DNA of 64,000 nt from the NCBI GenBank assembly GCA_038093515.1, contig JBBPSI010000069.1, positions 54,615-118,614 on the forward strand. The letters run 5' to 3'. Of the stretch, positions 43,901 to 55,009 are shown one piece after another; within the stretch, counting starts at the first letter, position 1, and each line of letters opens with the position of its first letter. The position numbers were made by a program, and so were the translations under genes. The notes beneath the pieces were generated by a model. The model was not told the origin of the DNA, searched no databases, and was given only the letters and a program-made list of their open reading frames with translations. The DNA comes from Butyriboletus loyo (lineage: Eukaryota; Basidiomycota; Agaricomycetes; Boletales; Boletaceae).

Positions 43901-43947
43901 TCCACAACCCAGATCACTGGGCTGCGACACCCTCGACCCCAGAATAT

Positions 43948-44527
43948 TCACAGACGTTGGGGAGAACCAGACGTTTCACCGTCCGTCGCCGATGCTGAAT
44001 CTCTGTCTGTAGTATTAGCATGGTTTTGTGGGGGCGGTGATACGGACGAAACGTGTGGTGGGGTCTCGAGCCGCTCTGCAGTGGCAACGCCACCCGAGTT
44101 GGAAAGCGGCGACTCGGACGCCAGGTAACCACTCACGTCTTCGATCCGTACCTCGTAGCCAAGGTTCTTCCAAATCGCCATAGCGAAGCGCAACAAAGTG
44201 ACTGCAGAAAAGATCTTGAGTGATCCCTACGAGAAAACGGCCAAATGGAACACCGCTTCTTAACTTGAACTTCGGACGCGCGTAAAAGCCCCGCAAACCC
44301 AGTGAAGCGGTGACCTGGGAGCGCCAGACATGCTTGCGACATCGTACAACATCATGTAGAACTGGAACCATTCCTGCCAGAAAACGTCGGTTCAGTCGAA
44401 CGTGTGGCGCGGGACTATTATTACCTGGCATACGAGCGTAAGCGCCGAAGCGAGGATGCGCGAAACACCCTTCATTCAATACAGCGTCGTGTAGGAAGTG
44501 GTTCAAAAGATCCGATGGATCACCCAT
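43948..44527 (-). CDS. Unrecognised protein with Ser/Pro C-terminus
   Basis: ATG at 44,527 ('MGDPSDLLNHFLHDAVLNE', 'GCFAHPRFGAYARMP'), intron 44,374-44,424 (51 bp, GTAATA..GGCAG), then an exon whose frame I could not settle: one frame reads 'EWFQFYMMLYDVASMSGAP', the splice phase favours another. After a second intron (GTAGGG..TTCTGCAG) the last exon reads 'TLLRFAMAIWKNLGYEVRIE', then 'TAERLETPPHVSSVSPPP' and ends at 43,948. The segment 'ERLETPP..SSVSP' also occurs in the protein at 49,272. No known domain. Probably a real small gene, about 150-170 residues. Confidence 0.55.
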
Positions 44528-44892
44528 CTACAAAAGGATGAAGTTTAACGTTGCGGCACTGTCGTGGCGCTCGAAAGAACCTTTCCAAGGGATCTCGGGA
44601 AGGGGTGGACTATTTACGCAGGGTATTCGTGGGTGAAGGGAGACCAAATAAGGGGTAGATAAGGTGAAACAAGGGGGTTCTGTAAGTCTGATTAGTATTC
44701 AAGCCGGTGGTTATCTGACATCTGTGCCAGCGAGCAATCGAATATGACAGTACGGATTGGCAAGGAGGTCATCTGGCACGTGGATGAAATTTTGAAAGAC
44801 GGACAGGGAAGCTGGCAATGTCGATATCGTTATAGACGCTCGTTAATTTAGGCCGCCGTCCTCCCGCAATTTTTGCTTCCTTCGCTCCCGCC

Positions 44893-45691
44893 ATGACCCG
44901 CTCACAGCAACGCCTGCTCTCTCAACTCGCCACGTCCCCCAATGAGCTTGCTTCCGGTCTCGGTCAATGCCTCGAAGCGCTCCGCCTTATCTCTGCTCTC
45001 CCTCGCGCCTCTCCTGTGTTTGTCCGCTATACCTCTGCAGCATCGCCCACCATCAAAGCATTCGGCAGGGACTACTTCTCCCGCGTCCCTCTCCGGGTAT
45101 GTCAAATCATTGTTTCCCCTGGGTACGGAGGACTGATAAGTTCAATGGTCCCCAACTCATAGACCGTGATCGCACTGATCAAAACGTCTCTCTCCATCCT
45201 TGACCCCATCCATGTCACCTCCGCCCTCTTCTACCGCGAAGACGGTACGGTCGACCCCACCCCCATCCTTATCGACGAAGACTCGTGGAAAGAACTCGCC
45301 CCGTACGTGCACACCCTCCACGTCGAAGACGACCTCGAGCGTCCCTCGACTGCGCTCTCTACCCTCAGTGCCGTCTCTGGGCTGGCTTCCGGGGTCAGCA
45401 ACGGCTCAGCGTCATCAGGCACGGGTGTGAGTGAAGGATCGGGGCTCAACTCGAATGCATCGACGTTCGTCCCTTCGTCGAGTGCGATCACCATCAAGAC
45501 TAGCAATGGTGCCATGCTCAACTTTCATGGCCTTCGCAAGCCCAGTCTGTCTCCATCCTGTAAATCTCATCCATCTCATTCGTTGGGATACCACGCTGAC
45601 ATTGCAGGTTGTTGTTAGCTTCCCAGGCAACATCGCCCTTCGCGATGATCTAGTATTATATATTATGTGCACGTATCCATCCCGAGACTAG
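44893..45691 (+). CDS. Unrecognised conserved-looking protein
   Basis: Exon 1, 44,893-45,096, encodes 'MTRSQQRLLSQLATSPNELA', 'CLEALRLISALPRAS' and ends 'FGRDYFSRVPLR'. A 66-bp intron (GTATGT..CATAG) follows. Exon 2 from 45,163 encodes 'VIALIKTSLSILDPIHVTSA', 'LFYREDGTVDPTPILIDEDS' and a Ser/Gly-rich stretch. A further intron begins at GTAAAT (45,560); the best acceptor in phase is at 45,626, giving 'NIALRDDLVLYIMCTYPSRD' and a stop at 45,691. I do not recognise the family. Both coding exons have diverged fragments at 54.8-55.7 and 60.45-61.8 kb, which supports that this is a real gene. It converges with the Zn2Cys6 gene, 53 bp away. Confidence 0.65.
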
Positions 45692-45744
45692 TAGAGCTCT
45701 ATCCTTGTTTTAGAAAAAAAAAAGGTGACGCCAACAATATATAA

Positions 45745-47942
45745 TTATACCGCGATCGATCCGAGAATGGGTAACACAGCCTCGATGTTGGCTGCGAAAA
45801 CTGAATCAATCAAGGTGAGCGTTGGAATCGACCCTCGAAAGGAAGACGTACATCGACTCTGACAACACTGCGACGAGGCGCTCAACACGCTCACCAACTT
45901 CCGGATCGCCCCAATCACCTCAGCCTCAGCCTCGCGACGACGTGACGGATCTGCATCTGGTCGTGCACGGAGGCGGAGGAGCTCCTCGTGCAACGCGAGG
46001 CACAACGCCGTCCAAACAATCTACAACACAGGTCAATTAGTCACACATCACGTGCGAGGGGCATTCAAATAAAAGTAAAACATACTGCATATATTGGACT
46101 TATTCTCCCCACCGTCCCCCACACCTCGCCCAACTGATCCAAGACCCGGACGACACTCAACGCACCCTCAACGCACCGTCGTCGAGACGGCCCGTATGTC
46201 GAGATAAAAGGTCGGTGGAGCGTTACGTGTGCGAGCGCGATGAGATGGACCGTCACAAGTGCCTGTGCCTGATCCTGCGTCTGCCACTCACGTCCAAGCG
46301 GGACAGTTGCCATCGTCATCGCCGCACTCAAACATCGTTGAAGGAGCGCATCCAACTTCCCAAAGCACGCTCGAAACGCGGCTGATCGACTAATTGTGTG
46401 GTCTGTATCCAAGAAAACAGCATAAGACAAGGTACGATGAGATGAAAGGGGACATACCAGCCACGAACGACGCAGTGATCCCCGTCGCCTCGCCGAGCAA
46501 TACTGACGCCTTGGCATGCATTGCCGATGCGCCTTCCTGCGTGAAGTCGTGACTCGGGTCATTGAGAAAATGTTGGACCACGTTCGGCTTCGTCTGCGAT
46601 AAAATGGTATGTCAGGATGCAAGGAGGGAAAGCGGGCACAACACGCTAACCTCGGTAGTGCCTCCCATACCAGGCCACGACACCGTCATCACACTCCCCA
46701 CGTTCCCATCAATCGCGAGCGACCGAAAAGGGAACTCACACACAACACCGAACCACCGATCAAGCGCATACACAGCCCAGAAAGCACGTGTCCTTTCCTC
46801 CGCTTCGATCCCATCCGATGCCGGTGCCAATCTCGCACAATCAGCGAACCGGTTCGCATGCGTTGATCCTACACTTCCTCTCGGAGCTTCGTCCTCTACT
46901 TCCCTTGCGCCTACTGACAAGTGGGGGCTCTGATACAATTTCAGCATCATCACCAACACCCATGTCCCGCTGGCATAGTACCTTGCCCCGACCATCCGTC
47001 CGATCCGTTGCATATAATATGCCAACAACACCCCCGTTTGGATCACGTGGAGAATAATGGTAGGATCCGGTTCGGCGTCGACGGTGCTCAAAGCCGAGCC
47101 AAGTTGGGTTTGAGCTTCGGAGAGGAGGGCGGTGAGGGTCTGTTCGCGGGCTTGTGCGTTGTCTGGATCGAGTGCCAATGTGATGTGAGCAGACCAGAGC
47201 GTGAGCACGCTTTGCAATGCGGGCAAGACGTATGTGCCTTGGACACGAAGACGATCGGGGTTGAGGAAGAAACCAAGTTCGGCCGCGTGAGGTGTGAGGA
47301 CAGATAACCTATCACACATGATACGTACTGTGCTCGATGATGGAAAAGAGAAGTACTCACGCACGTCTGGCGTGCAAGTTCACGTCAGCCTCGAAATCCG
47401 CTCGGCGTGGTTCAGCTGCACCGTTGAACAGTTGGGTCAGCGCAAGATTTGAACAGAGGGCGTGACGATGTACATACCAGTTGAAGGTTCACTGGCACCA
47501 GCACCAGCACCCGCGTACGGAGCGTGCAGTTCGACTGGAAGTGTTGCCCCGGGATTCTCCAGCTCTCGCACTCTTTCTCTCAATCGCGCAATATCCTCTT
47601 CCAATGTCAATGTCAGCGGACGATGTTGACCGTCGGTGTATTCACAGTCTTCAGCACGTTCACCTCGGAGACAGGGTGTACAGACGGGTCTGGCGCTGTC
47701 ACATTTCTGAAAGTGAGGACGGAGGAGTGAGTCATTGAGGAATATTGATACGATGATTTGCAAAAGGGTGGGCACTCACTATCTTCCTGCGACTGGAGAA
47801 TATGTGGTGTGAGTGGGTGGGGAATTGGAGGACATAAGCTTGACGCGCACCGACACGGGAGGCAGGCTTTCCCTCGCTGCAAGGGCGAGTTCGCTGTGGT
47901 AGAGGTAGGAATAGCAGTCGAGATTTGAGGATCCGTATTCAT
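45745..47942 (-). CDS. Zn2Cys6 fungal transcription factor
   Basis: ATG at 47,942. Exon 1 ends 'RGKACLPCR', a 13-nt mini-exon gives 'RRKI', and the next exon continues 'KCDSARPVCTPC', 'LRGERAEDCEY', forming a Zn2Cys6 cluster with spacing C-x2-C-x6-C-x6-C-x2-C-x8-C. A short coiled coil ('LEEDIARLRERVRELE') follows for dimerisation. Then come a small exon ('EPRRADFEADVNLHARR'), the large middle exon 46,67x-47,31x with 'LGFFLNPDRLRVQGTYVLPA' and 'RTRAFWAVYALDRWFGVVCE', the hallmark of the fungal-specific factor domain, then 'QHFLNDPSHDFTQEGASAMH', 'CFGKLDALLQRCLSAAM', 'IVWTALCLALHEELLRLR' and a last exon ending 'ANIEAVLPILGSIAV' at 45,745. Seven to eight introns, all canonical in my reading. Nuclear DNA-binding regulator; target unknown. 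Confidence 0.88.
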
Positions 47943-48017
47943 AGTGAGAAGTAAAATCGAATAGCTCGTTGGTTTCGTCCGATGGGGGGTACACGACGCC
48001 TCGTAACCCGAGCTCGT

Positions 48018-48024
48018 TATATAG
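48018..48024 (-). promoter_or_regulatory. TATA box of the Zn2Cys6 gene
   Basis: TATATAA on the minus strand, about 76 bp upstream of the ATG at 47,942. Confidence 0.5.
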
Positions 48025-48029
48025 ACGCA

Positions 48030-49271
48030 CTTGCGGAGGTCATCGTTACTTTGTCATGATTGTCATGACATACCAACCAAAGCAATGACTTCCAAAGTCG
48101 TCCGTGTTCATTAGACCCAACGTGCCTTGTTGAAACGATTCAATAATGTGAGTAAGAGCTTGGTGGAAGAACCGGAAGAACCGGAAGAGAGCGATTACTG
48201 ATTCAGCGGATGATCATGTCATTTCGTCGCCATCGTCATACGAGGCGCTGCCTGTGGATGAGCGAGGCATGACAAAGCGACCTGTGTCATGATGAAGGCG
48301 TACAAGACGATAGGAACGCAAAGTATTGGAATGTCTGCGAACGACATGGAAGGTGATGATAAGCGCCATCGTGCTTACGGATGTCCTGTCGTCGACGTCC
48401 GTCCGTCGAGACTCGAACGTCTGATTAGTGGGATCCTGGTTCTGTTCTTTGTGGGTAGTAGCCGAGTTGACTTGGTTGAGAATTTGGGAAGTCGGTCACC
48501 GGTCACCGGCCCTGTATCTCTGAAGGTGCCATTATTTTCGGAAACCATTGATGGGGCAGTGGTCGTCGTCAGAAGTAAAAGTCAACGTAATAAAATCGGG
48601 CAACATTTTTTTTTCGACGAAATCATTCCTGTCGTGCTGAAACGCCGACCCGACCCTCCTTGCTCCAAACATCTTTCAGGAACTGAACAGGACTATACGT
48701 TTCAGCACGTATTCGATCACACGCTCGTGGGTAGTGCAGGAGGCAATGCATTGGTCAATGTTCTTAATCATGCCCTCAGCCCGACCCTATCCCGGTTACT
48801 GGACCCGGCTCCGTTCAACTCGCAATAGGCTTTCGAAAAGCGCGTTGGTGACGCGTGAAGTCCATCCCTACTCTCTGGGTATCCTGGAGGGTATATTGTC
48901 AACAACTCCGCCGTTTCGACTTCGACTCGCTCTCAACACCTTGATATGATGTCCGCTTCCTCTCGTTACTGGGATCTCCAAGACTTCGAGATCACCAGCA
49001 CCCACATTCAGGTCTGCTCAGACCATCGGGTCGTTGAAGTAAATCGCGCGTCTACTATCGCGTGCCGGAGGGCACGCGGTGAGTCAAGTGGCTTTCCGGT
49101 GCTGCCTCGTGTTGGCTTCATTACCTAGCGGTCGTTTCCTGTTCCATCCCGTTTGCGCCTGCTGCGCCGTCCTGCCAACACTGACTTTTCTTTATTTCTA
49201 CCCTGTCTCATCCTCGTCGACTGTGCCTAGCACAAACGTCCTATAACTCGTGACCTCGATAACTCACCTCC
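48030..49271. other. Intergenic region with one candidate exon
   Basis: An open frame at 48,289-48,828 (plus) has no recognisable features and is probably chance. At 48,946 'MMSASSRYWDLQDFEITS' followed by a GT donor after 'THIQ' (49,012) looks like a genuine first exon, but I could not find its continuation. The rest is the 5' region of the 49,272 gene. Confidence 0.35.
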
Positions 49272-50927
49272 ATGTCGGACTACCCCGACATAGGTTCCAT
49301 CCGCATCGACACGAGCTTCACCCGTCCACACAGCGGCGGACGGGATTTCCTTGGAGAACCCATCCCCAGGGACCGTTATTCCCGTCATAGCGGTCAAACC
49401 CAACCTCGCGTACGAGACGTCACCTGGATATCCAGCCCCCAATCCCAACACCCCTCGACGCACACGCACACCTCACAGACCCCAAGGTATGCCCCACCGT
49501 CCGGATTCCAACAAACACGCACGTCCACGCCCGTTCTACGCAAATCCGCGCCGACGATCACGGAATCGGAATTGGATGCAGAGTACATGACCGTCAGCAT
49601 GGATGATCGCGACCAGTGCAATTATGGGCACGGATTTAGTGAGGTGATGCCGGTGGCTACGAATGGAAAGAGCGAGAAAAAGAATAATTTCGTGGGCGGC
49701 TTCGTCAGCGGTCTACGACGGCTTCCTAAAGTCATGTCCAAGAGTCGGTTGAGGGATCATGGAAAGCCGGAGAGACAAGGAACGGGTGGGACGGCTGCGA
49801 GTACGATCGAGACGGGTCGGACGACGTTACCACGTTATGCTGGTCCTTTCATGCCTGGCGTTGCCACGTCCAATTCGGATGACATCCCGACCGTAGAGCG
49901 GCTTGAAACCCCACCGCGTGCTTCGTCCGTCTCGCCGCACCCGCGATATGTCAACCCCGCAGACAGCGATGCTAGTATGGGCGACGGACGACCAGAGCGC
50001 CTGATGCTCTCTGCCGTCCGCGAGCATTCATTCGAACAGAGTATCCATCCCTCTCTTCACCCCGCACATGCCCATTCCCACTCAGATGATACCTCTAATT
50101 CCAGCCGCCCTCCTTTTGAGCGGGAAGGCGACCTCCCCAACGCCATGTCGACGCCTATCCTCGCTGACGCATCCATCCGTGTTTCCTCGCCGATCCTCGC
50201 CGAACCCCGTCCCTCTGCTGACTTTATGAAAATGGACCCACCTATCCGCCCACCCCCGGCCGAATCCGTCCGTTCGCAAATCGTCCGCGTGGGCAAGTTC
50301 GTCCGAGACCTCAACCGTCTCCCATGGATCGCTTCCTCGGGGGTATCGAGTATCTACGTTCCCGGCGAAGCGACGACGCGACGGTACAGTCGACCTATCT
50401 CAAAGAACAAGGGGTCATGGTATACGCCACGCGCGAAACCGATCGACTTATTCGCGGGGCCCTCGACGACGGGATTACTCCCTATTCACCCGCATCCCTC
50501 CTCAGCATTTCCAGGAAATCATCAGCCCGTCGTTCCAGCCCCATTTATACTCGGGTCGAGCGCCAATCTGTTGTTTACGCAGCCTGTGCACGCAGGAGGG
50601 GGTGGTGGATCGGGTTCAGCGTCCCATGAAGGTCCCCCGTCGACAGATAGTCATGGGAGTCAGGCACAGGTCTTGGCTCCTGCTTACGTCGCGCAACCAT
50701 TGTTCGTTTACCCGTCTGGGTTGCCTCAGCCAGGAGGCCCACCCGATGCACAGCTTCCGAGGCCAGTGTACATGTTGTCGGGTTCACCGCCGCATTTCGT
50801 CTCGTCGGGTCAGCTGGATATGGGCGGGGGTGGGGGAATGGGAATGGGAATGGGAATGGGAATGGGAATGGGACCGAGGTTGTTCGTGCCGCAGCCATCT
50901 GGGTTACGGACGCCGACGTTTGGATGA
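49272..50927 (+). CDS. Low-complexity Ser/Pro/Gly-rich protein
   Basis: A single exon of 551 codons, mostly disordered in composition. Two short ordered-looking motifs repeat the same pattern: 'GGFVSGLRRLPKVMS' near residue 140 and 'VGKFVRDLNRLPWIAS' near residue 340, both F-V-x2-L-x-R-L-P. Other segments: 'ERLETPPRASSVSPHP' (also found in the gene at 43,948), a His-rich stretch, 'ILGSSANLLFTQPVHA', and a C-terminal Gly-Met repeat encoded by GGGAAT hexanucleotides. No known domain, signal peptide or membrane segment. Pieces of this gene are duplicated and decayed at 53.9-54.5 and 62.9-63.4 kb. Probably a real basidiomycete protein of unknown function. Confidence 0.75.
   Translation: MSDYPDIGSIRIDTSFTRPHSGGRDFLGEPIPRDRYSRHSGQTQPRVRDVTWISSPQSQHPSTHTHTSQTPRYAPPSGFQQTRTSTPVLRKSAPTITESELDAEYMTVSMDDRDQCNYGHGFSEVMPVATNGKSEKKNNFVGGFVSGLRRLPKVMSKSRLRDHGKPERQGTGGTAASTIETGRTTLPRYAGPFMPGVATSNSDDIPTVERLETPPRASSVSPHPRYVNPADSDASMGDGRPERLMLSAVREHSFEQSIHPSLHPAHAHSHSDDTSNSSRPPFEREGDLPNAMSTPILADASIRVSSPILAEPRPSADFMKMDPPIRPPPAESVRSQIVRVGKFVRDLNRLPWIASSGVSSIYVPGEATTRRYSRPISKNKGSWYTPRAKPIDLFAGPSTTGLLPIHPHPSSAFPGNHQPVVPAPFILGSSANLLFTQPVHAGGGGGSGSASHEGPPSTDSHGSQAQVLAPAYVAQPLFVYPSGLPQPGGPPDAQLPRPVYMLSGSPPHFVSSGQLDMGGGGGMGMGMGMGMGMGPRLFVPQPSGLRTPTFG
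50824..50874 (+). repeat. GGGAAT hexanucleotide repeat inside a coding region
   Basis: A G-rich run followed by six GGAATG units in phase with the frame, encoding Gly-Met dipeptides near the C-terminus of the 551-residue protein. Confidence 0.9.
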
Positions 50928-51418
50928 CAAGTGACGAAGTGACGATAGAGGGGGGGGTGGACGGACGACCCCCTCCCCCTCCTATCCTCGTCCCTTCCAT
51001 GCGCGCACGTTTTTTTTTTCGTGTCGTTTCTTTCTTGATCTCTCCCGTGCCACCCTTTTTTGCGCTGTTCGTATACGTTGCATCGTATCTATACCCGCTC
51101 GCCTTGTTCCGCCACCCAACTATCGGAATCACTCTCGGACGATCATGATCCCAGGATACTACGCATTCTGTACTTGCTGCATTTTCGATAATTTATGACC
51201 TACGTCTTGTACGCTTATTCATGAAGGGGGATGGATAGGGGGAGCAGTCGTTGCGACGACTGCGATCACAAGAAATTGTTTCCTGCATGTTTGAACAAAT
51301 AGATACACAACTTCGCAAACCGCATACATAATCAATGAGTGAATAAATATGTATCCGAAGCACGTTCTGAAAGAAAATACTCTGCCATTCAGCGCCGAGC
51401 GTCCACCCAAGTGCTCGA

Positions 51419-53285
51419 TCACACTTGAGGCGCGCCATCAAACGGCCTTTCAGGTTGAATCGCCTGCGAGTGGTCCATATTACTATCCACCACCTGACCC
51501 TCCTCTGAGTTGACATCTGCGAATGCAATCGAAGATACAGCCGCATTGCCACCGTCGATGGGTTGTGAGAATGCCCCGAATCCAGTATCGATCCCTCGCC
51601 ATCGGTTCCGAAGGTCACGGTCATACAATTCTCTTATGCCGATGATGAACCGGGGCATTATGACGCATTGAATCGAATAAACGGGGAGGAACAGGAAGCT
51701 TGTGACATAGAGGGCGGGTGGAGACACGGGTGGGGTTGCAGCGACGATGTTGGGAAGCAGGGTCCTAGTTCGGAAGAAGGCATGCTTATGGTTAGCTTTC
51801 TCTTTCTGGGTTTTTGAGGGAGAGGGGGTGAGGGTGAACGGTGGTCGTGTAAAAACGACAGAATGGGACAAGGGTAACATACAAGATAAAATAAAGCACT
51901 CCTTCCTTCACGAATAACTTCATGTACTACCGATTGATCTCCCTATGCTTCGCCAGTTGGTACATCTCAATTGCCTGTTTGAAGGTTGGGATGATAGCGA
52001 GAATCAATAGTATACCGGCGAGAATGAATCGGGGAATTCCTCTGTCCGTCGCGGAGAAGGATGCCGTGGAATATGTAGATGAGGAGTTGCAAAATGTCGA
52101 AGTGGGGGTGTGAATAATCGTCACTGGAGAAAAGAGTATAAACATAGGGTCATTTGCCTCATATTGGATTTGAGACATCCAACTTATCCAGAAACATACT
52201 TGACAAGGTCTTACCAGGGTTGTAGTAGATACCGTCCCAAACACAGGTGATGACGATTTGTACCATATAAATGAAGAGGAGGATACCAAGGATTATTCTT
52301 GATAGATTCCACATTGCATAAACACGCATAATCATCACCACTGCAATCTAACTCAACACACAGCGAAACAGATTTTTGGGGAAGCAACTCACGATCGGCA
52401 GCCGCAATGAACAATACATATCCCCAACCACCTACCAGCCACATTGCAGTACCTTCAAAATAGTAACCATATCTCATCTTAGTACCACAAACTGTAAAAG
52501 GGTGGGCTTACACCTAGTTGACTGTTAACATTACAACATCACTTGTGGAGATAAAGTACACACGTCTAAGAGAATATGATTATTAGTGATCGATTACGAG
52601 TACAGCAGACAAAGACTGACTGTCACAGGCCCAGGTACAAAATCACTGCCAACTGCGAATGTAGTACTCGGTCAGTCTGATCAACGTTGACACGTAGTCA
52701 GTACCCTTGAACATACCAAGTACAAGTACCCTTGCAAATGGTTCAGAGTTAGCCATGTTTCAGAGATGCATTGGGGCAGCCATAGACGTACATAATCCAA
52801 CAAAGACCGACATAACGAACCTACCAGAACAATCAGCCTTAGTCATGCAGTAGAGTGTCCCAGGAGGGCTTATGTGTACAACAACGAAGAGTGTAGAGAC
52901 CCAAGTCCAGGGTCTGCACTGCAGCTTTGTCAGGGACGTGAAACTTGACTGATAACAGTCTCATCCTTACCCAAACGTAGTCTATCTTTGTAAATCATAA
53001 GCGATCAAATGAGAAAACAAGAGATAGGGAGCAGAATAAAACACCTCTCTCGAAAAGGTGAGGACTAGAGTGCCAGCGACAGGATTGCAAGTGTGGCTTT
53101 AAAATGAGAAGCAGAGCATGTACAAAAAATCACTCACCATAATCGTATACCACAGGAGTGACCGTTGCAGCTACACTGCCTCATAACATAAATTGTTGCT
53201 CGGAAGTGTGAGCAACGAAACTGGCTACATACTAGTAGTCGTTCATCTGGAGAGACATCAGAGTGGCCACTACTTGCGAGGACAT
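51419..53285 (-). pseudogene. DUF6533-type membrane protein, gene C, in-frame stop
   Basis: ATG at 53,285 ('MSSQVVATLMSLQMNDYY'), then 'VAATVTPVVYDY', the 20-nt exon, the 15-nt exon 52,971-52,985 ('IDYVW'), 'AMWLVGGWGYVLFIAAAD', 'VVMIMRVYAMWNLSRIILGI', the exon 'IPRFILAGILLILAIIPTF' to 'KHREINR', and a last exon 'MPRFIIGIRELYDRDLRNRW' with stop at 51,419. Directly after 'REINR' (near 51,929) a TAG interrupts the exon; in genes A and B the same place reads NRYM. The sequence CGGTAGTACATG looks like CGGTACATG with GTA duplicated, which adds the stop without changing frame. The rest of the exon ('YMKLFVKEGVLYFIL') and its splice sites remain intact, so the lesion is young or the stop is tolerated. 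Closest paralog in the window appears to be gene D. Confidence 0.75.
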
Positions 53286-53399
53286 TTCGTGTAAACGAGA
53301 AACACTGGCAGCGACGCCTGGCTGACGGACAAACAACAAAGCCGAGTCAAGCAGGGGGGTGGGGGGAAGATTAGCTGAGGGTTGGGGTCACTTCGCCGT

Positions 53400-54800
53400 T
53401 ATGTCTACTGCCCTGAATGTCAACTCTTCTCTGATATCTTGGGAAGAAATGATTATAAAATGACCATTTAATGTTACTTAAACTTCTTGAGTGATCGATA
53501 CTTGGCGAAGAATGCAAGAACGTCTTCCTAATCGCACAGCGGTGCTGGACAGGAAGGGGTGATGGTTTGCATTTAGTATCTGAGTCATAGTCCTGTGCAA
53601 AGCATGGAACGGCGAACCTTAAGGGATGTGGGTCGGCGTGGCTGCGCTTCTCCCCTGCACGATAATGGTAATGCATCCACCGTAATGCGTCTAAACGCAT
53701 CCGTCTTCCCATTCCCCTTGTTCATTAATCCTAGAATAACCCTCATCGCGTCACAAAGCGCGGACTCGAAGGGAACACTCCGCCTACCAAGCCATTGCCG
53801 AGACAAGACATGATGCAAAAGGACACGCGGGCTGAGATAAAGAGACGAACGAGCGAACAGAACGTCAAGGTTAGTTTTTACAACATTTCCTACGGGGCCT
53901 AAGCATCCTTGTGCCACAACCTCCGGCCGTCTTTTGAAAGGCAACGTCCCCAACGTGACTCATGTGCTCGCGTGTCCTCAATGAACCCCGCGTTTCTGCT
54001 GATTTTATGAAAATGGACTTTCCATCCGACCACCCCGCCTGGAATGTGTCCACTCTCAAATTATCCGCATGAAAAATATAAATATTAATCAAGACCTCAA
54101 TCGTCTCCCATGAATCGTCTCCTCTGCCATCTCAAAAATTTACATGCGTAGCGAAGCACGACGACTTGACGACATTCGATGATATCCAAGACAAAGAGGT
54201 TGTTGCGTGCGAAACAGAGGTATCTGTCCGTAAAGCCTCGGTGGCGGCATTACAACCTTCACAACCACTTTCAGTTCACACCTAGGTCAAGTTCGAATTT
54301 ACTGTTTACGCGACCTGTATGGGCGGCAAGACATGAAGGTTCAAGAACCGGCCCACGCTTTCACGAAGCTTTGTTCGATAGGCTGTGGTCATCTGTCGAA
54401 CAAAATTCCGTGAGGGTGCTAGTCAAGCCTAGGCTTTGGACCCCATTTACGTCGCTCAGCCTTGTTCGACTATCCATCGAGCTCGCTCTGTCGGAAGGGG
54501 TTGTGTGGTGGGTCGGATTGAAGCAGACACGTGAGTAAAGCCCAACCACTCCTTGGTTTCTCCTTGTTCTCGCACACGTTGGCTCTCAGTGTCGTGTTCG
54601 CTGCAAAATTCTCATCTCACCACGACGTGTGACTACGCTGAAGGGCAGATCCCCCATGTTGGCGCTGTGTGCGATTTATACATGCATCTCAACGGTACCC
54701 GCGTCCCCTCCGTTTATTGTCACATTCCTTCATGGGGTACGACGCTTCGGAAATCGGCCCAAGTATCCACTATAAAATCTAGGCACATATGCTTGGTGTT
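53400..54800. repeat. Outer inverted repeat, left arm
   Basis: Large parts are the reverse complement of 62,480-64,000: for example 53,740-53,860 ('ccattgccgagacaagacatgatgc') against 63,580-63,650, and 54,640-54,790 ('gaagggcagatc', 'ccactataaaatctaggcac') against 62,510-62,670. A central piece (53,905-54,160) is in direct orientation relative to 63,110-63,375. The copies are diverged. Confidence 0.75.
53925..54480 (+). pseudogene. Relic of the 49,272 gene
   Basis: The plus strand aligns with the middle of the 551-residue protein gene: 'gctgattttatgaaaatgga' (ADFMKMD), 'gacctcaatcgtctccca' (DLNRLP), 'SSSNLLFTRPV' (intact SSANLLFTQPV), and 'gctttggaccccatttacgt' against the codons for AQVLAPAYVAQ. 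Frameshifts and stops (for example TGA after NRLP) are present, and several segments are deleted. Confidence 0.75.
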
Positions 54801-54814
54801 CTCTACAGATGAAT

Positions 54815-54957
54815 GTCTGCTCTCCACGCCACTGCATCCCCCGACGAGCTCGCTTCGGATATTGGTTAATGCCTCGAGGTGTTTCTATTCCTCGTCTACT
54901 ATGTTTCTACCGCACAGCGGCCGCATCAAAGAATTTGGTGGCAGGGATGCATAGCTA
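54815..54957 (+). pseudogene. Exon 1 relic of the 44,893 gene (copy F)
   Basis: Plus strand 'SPDELASDIG', stop, 'CLEVF' and, after a frame change, 'ASIKEFGGRDA' match 'SPNELASGLGQCLEALR' and 'SPTIKAFGRDYF' of the gene at 44,893. The homology stops exactly at GCAGGGA (54,941-54,947). Confidence 0.7.
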
Positions 54958-55009
54958 AATTAGATATCCGAGTCGCTGTTCAAGTTAACACCGTCTTCTA
55001 ACACTTCGA

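Noticed and set aside
44893..45691. Assignment to the Rogdi/RAV2 family
   Set aside because: No motif of that family could be matched; similarity was only in general helix-rich composition.
48289..48828. 179-codon plus-strand open frame
   Set aside because: No domain, splice context, homologous copy or codon pattern supports it.
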